Part shown: one piece after another, positions 5,219-7,030 of the stretch
Layout of the letters: each line of letters starts with the position of its first letter
Numbering within the stretch: position 1 is the stretch's first letter
DNA from: an uncultured Cytophagaceae bacterium
GTDB taxonomy: Bacteria; Bacteroidota; Bacteroidia; Cytophagales; Microscillaceae
DNA length: 7,030 bases
Assembly (NCBI GenBank): GCA_937899305.1
Contig: CALDJV010000413.1
Location: forward strand, 1-7,030
Direction of reading: 5' to 3'
The notes under the pieces: generated by a model
The model's database searches: none
Told to the model about the DNA's origin: nothing
Seen by the model: the letters and a program-made list of their open reading frames with translations, nothing else
Program-made: the position numbers and the translations under genes

Positions 5219-6568
5219 TTAACGGGTCCAAACAGCCCAATTGGTACCGCTGGCGGCCAAGTTCCAACCTCCTCCCGGAGACCAACTTCCTCCACCAATT
5301 TTCATTGCGGTATTGCCATTGATAATGGCTGCATACTTGCTACCATCGGCCGCTTGAATAGAAACCGAACTGGTAGCCGTAATTCCTTGCGACTTGCGAA
5401 TGTTCATCAAAGACTGAATCTTGTTCCTTAGGTTACTGCCCCAGTCAAAAAAATGAGGCCAGTAAACTGTAGGCGTACCAGGGTGTGTCAAAATGTAGGC
5501 ATAACCTTCCTCAATTTTGTTAGAAGGGAATACCCAGTGATCTTGTCCACCTCCAGGCGATGGTCCAGTATCGTGGTTATCAATAAAAGTCACCGACATT
5601 TTAGGCCACCAACCAATTGCACCAATGGGTTTGCCTTGAGCATCGCGCATTCTCCAATATTGGCTATTTTGCACGGCAAGCATCAGCTGCCACTTGGTAG
5701 TAAAATCAAATGCCGTAGACTTGTTACCAGTAGAATTGATCCAATCCATCAATCTCTGGCGATGATAGTTTACCCCATTCCCCGAAGCAAAATAATCTCC
5801 GGTAATGTCTGGCCAAAGCTCGCCCACTGAAAAATAAGGAGAAGTAGCATCATTATAAACTCCATTGTAATAGCCATTATAGCCTTTTACGTAGTCATAA
5901 CGCCAGCCATCAAAACCCACATCGTTCTTGAGCCAGTTCAACCAGTTGGTAGTTTCGGTACGTACCGAGGCATAAGTATGATCCAGATCGCGTCCTGCAT
6001 TGTAAGAGTCACCCGAATCGTAGTTTCCAGTACCCTGCCCCCACTCGTCGTCTCGTGTTACGGCCCGAGCATTGTTTGCAAAAGATGGACTGGAAAAATC
6101 GGCCCAATTGGTAGTACCCACTCGGTGATTAATCACAATATCGGCAATCGCCTTTACATTGCGGCTTTTCAATGCATTCACCGCTGCTCTTAGCTGACTA
6201 CCACTTCCATGATCAGAGTTGATATTGTACCATTGATTGGGTAAGTATCCGGTACCCCCAGTAGATTTTGATACGGGAGGAAACCAAACCATTGTAAAAC
6301 CTGCGTTTTTGATATCATTTGCTCTATTTTTAATGATATTCCAGGTACCGTATTGCCAGGAATTCCAATGAAAACCTTGCAACATCACGTCACGTCCTGA
6401 GCCAGCTGCATTATTGCTGACTGCTGTTTTTTGATCCAAAAGTGGCTTATCGGCACTATTGGGTTGTACTTCCTCTTTGGTAGTACAATTGGTGACCAAT
6501 AATATAACGCCAAGCCACCCAAGTAAATGAGTAGTAATTTGTTTTAGGTTTAAAGAGATTTTTTTCAT
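5219..6568 (-). CDS. Plant-type (GH13_6-like) alpha-amylase, predicted lipoprotein
   Basis: This 449-residue enzyme should hydrolyse internal alpha-1,4 bonds of starch or related glucans. From about residue 60 it follows plant alpha-amylases such as barley AMY1 closely: VMLQGFHWNSW (61-71), region I DIVINH (143-148), region II GWRYDYVKGY (221-230) with nucleophile Asp225, region III VGELW (248-252) with acid/base Glu250, and region IV DNHDTG (330-335) with Asp333. YAYILTHPGTP (357-366) and a short C-terminal beta domain ending AVWTR complete it, so it is full length. The N-terminus has a hydrophobic signal and a relaxed lipobox, VTNC, giving lipidated Cys28, then TTKEE and a roughly 25-residue linker. 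A charged KEE after the Cys resembles the Bacteroidota surface-export signal, so an outer-surface location is inferred. No SusC/SusD-type transporter genes adjoin it. The leader lacks Shine-Dalgarno. Activity is near certain; localisation is less so. Confidence 0.96.
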   Translation of the reverse strand: MKKISLNLKQITTHLLGWLGVILLVTNCTTKEEVQPNSADKPLLDQKTAVSNNAAGSGRDVMLQGFHWNSWQYGTWNIIKNRANDIKNAGFTMVWFPPVSKSTGGTGYLPNQWYNINSDHGSGSQLRAAVNALKSRNVKAIADIVINHRVGTTNWADFSSPSFANNARAVTRDDEWGQGTGNYDSGDSYNAGRDLDHTYASVRTETTNWLNWLKNDVGFDGWRYDYVKGYNGYYNGVYNDATSPYFSVGELWPDITGDYFASGNGVNYHRQRLMDWINSTGNKSTAFDFTTKWQLMLAVQNSQYWRMRDAQGKPIGAIGWWPKMSVTFIDNHDTGPSPGGGQDHWVFPSNKIEEGYAYILTHPGTPTVYWPHFFDWGSNLRNKIQSLMNIRKSQGITATSSVSIQAADGSKYAAIINGNTAMKIGGGSWSPGGGWNLAASGTNWAVWTR

Positions 6569-6667
6569 TGTTGTTTGTGGTAAAAATGTTTATGGGTTAA
6601 GCTTTGGGGAGCAAACAAGAAATAATCTACCCATCTTATAGATGTTCTTTTGCCCTGATACTTTGTT

Positions 6668-6706
6668 ACTTTTTGCTGCCGTAGCACGGCTACGCCTTTA
6701 AAAAGT
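6668..6706. repeat. Composite inverted repeat with alternative hairpins
   Basis: An outer pair, ACTTTTT (6668-6674) and AAAAAGT (6700-6706), encloses CGTAGC-ACG-GCTACG (6680-6694), a perfect 6-base stem. An overlapping alternative is GCCGT-AGC-ACGGC (6678-6690); the two inner stems cannot form together. It lies about 100 bases upstream of the amylase start. It may be a decayed dispersed repeat or the leftover terminator of a neighbouring unit. It lacks a T-run directly after the GC stem except for the outer A/T arms. Confidence 0.45.
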
Positions 6707-6855
6707 GCCGCGTCTCAGAACAAAATAGCGATCAAAAAACAGGTATCTTATTTTTTAATTGCTCCGTTAATTTAGAGCTTTCCAATTCTTCAATTCACAA
6801 GAAGAACCAAGTAAGCTCGAGATAAAAGGTCAGTGATAAATCTCTTTAATCTTTG

Positions 6856-6903
6856 TTGTATACAAACACTTAAAAGTATATTTATATTTAAACTTTTAAA
6901 AGT
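6856..6903. promoter_or_regulatory. Palindrome cluster, possible operator sites
   Basis: Three symmetric elements lie within 48 bases: TTGTATACAA (6856-6865, perfect), ACTTAAAAGT (6868-6877, ACTT/AAGT arms) and ACTTTTAAAAGT (6892-6903, perfect). The last two share the same arms and have centres 25 bases apart. Paired related palindromes are typical of dimeric repressor sites, but AT-rich DNA also gives such palindromes by chance. They could act on the amylase gene or on a gene beyond the right edge. Confidence 0.3.
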
Positions 6904-7030
6904 CAGAATTGGGTTTCTATTGATTTAACACAATAAATACTTTATTAAATACAATAAAAAATCACTATTTTGAATTTTTTAAAGCATAAATAGTATCAAT
7001 TGTTCAATAAGTATAAAGAAAAAGGAGTTT

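Larger units (their letters stand above)
6569..7030. other. AT-rich region upstream of the amylase gene, no gene seen
   Basis: This 462-base stretch to the window end contains the amylase leader, a composite hairpin (6668-6706) and a group of palindromes (6856-6903). No TAnnTTTG element was found upstream of the amylase start on the minus strand. The last 180 bases are very AT-rich. The window ends with AAAGGAG, a Shine-Dalgarno-like string a few bases from the edge, so a plus-strand gene may start just beyond it; this cannot be confirmed. Confidence 0.5.

Noticed and set aside
5453..5830. Plus-strand open frame of 125 codons inside the amylase gene
   Set aside because: It is antisense to conserved catalytic-domain coding sequence and has no family resemblance.

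Overview
The window reads as chromosomal DNA from a member of the Bacteroidota, most likely a marine or aquatic Cytophagales bacterium of the Microscilla type. This placement is inferred from protein character and gene layout, not from a database search. The clues are AT-rich intergenic DNA, starts that mostly lack a Shine-Dalgarno sequence, two possible TAnnTTTG-type -7 elements, a SpoIIE phosphatase domain with the sequence style common in Cytophagales, and a lipoprotein signal followed by charged residues as in Bacteroidota surface lipoproteins.

Layout, left to right. (1) 137-772, minus: a hexapeptide-repeat acetyltransferase of the Vat/CatB (xenobiotic acyltransferase) family. It is divergent from (2) 890-1585, plus: a small soluble TraB/PrgY/GumN (TIKI-like) protein. 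(3) A 334-base gap ends in a good bidirectional terminator (1869-1895), shared with the convergent gene. (4) 1920-3839, minus: a 639-residue transmembrane receptor made of a periplasmic substrate-binding domain, one membrane helix, a coiled coil and a SpoIIE/PP2C phosphatase. (5) A 505-base gap carries a cluster of short direct and inverted repeats with no credible gene. (6) 4345-4998, minus: a membrane PAP2-family phosphatase. (7) 5093-5112: a perfect palindrome followed by a T-run on the minus strand, the terminator of (8) 5219-6568, minus: a plant-type (GH13_6-like) alpha-amylase with a lipoprotein signal. (9) A 462-base AT-rich gap runs to the window end, with a composite hairpin and a set of palindromes that may control a gene beyond the right edge.

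The genes do not form one pathway. Gaps of 117 to 505 bases and the separate terminators suggest mostly single-gene transcription units. The two most distinctive items are the fused ligand-sensor/phosphatase, which could turn binding of a small periplasmic solute into dephosphorylation of a cytoplasmic protein, and the solitary plant-like alpha-amylase, probably exported as a surface lipoprotein. All five genes look intact. No RNA gene, CRISPR array, transposase or phage gene was seen, and no clear new multi-gene system is present.
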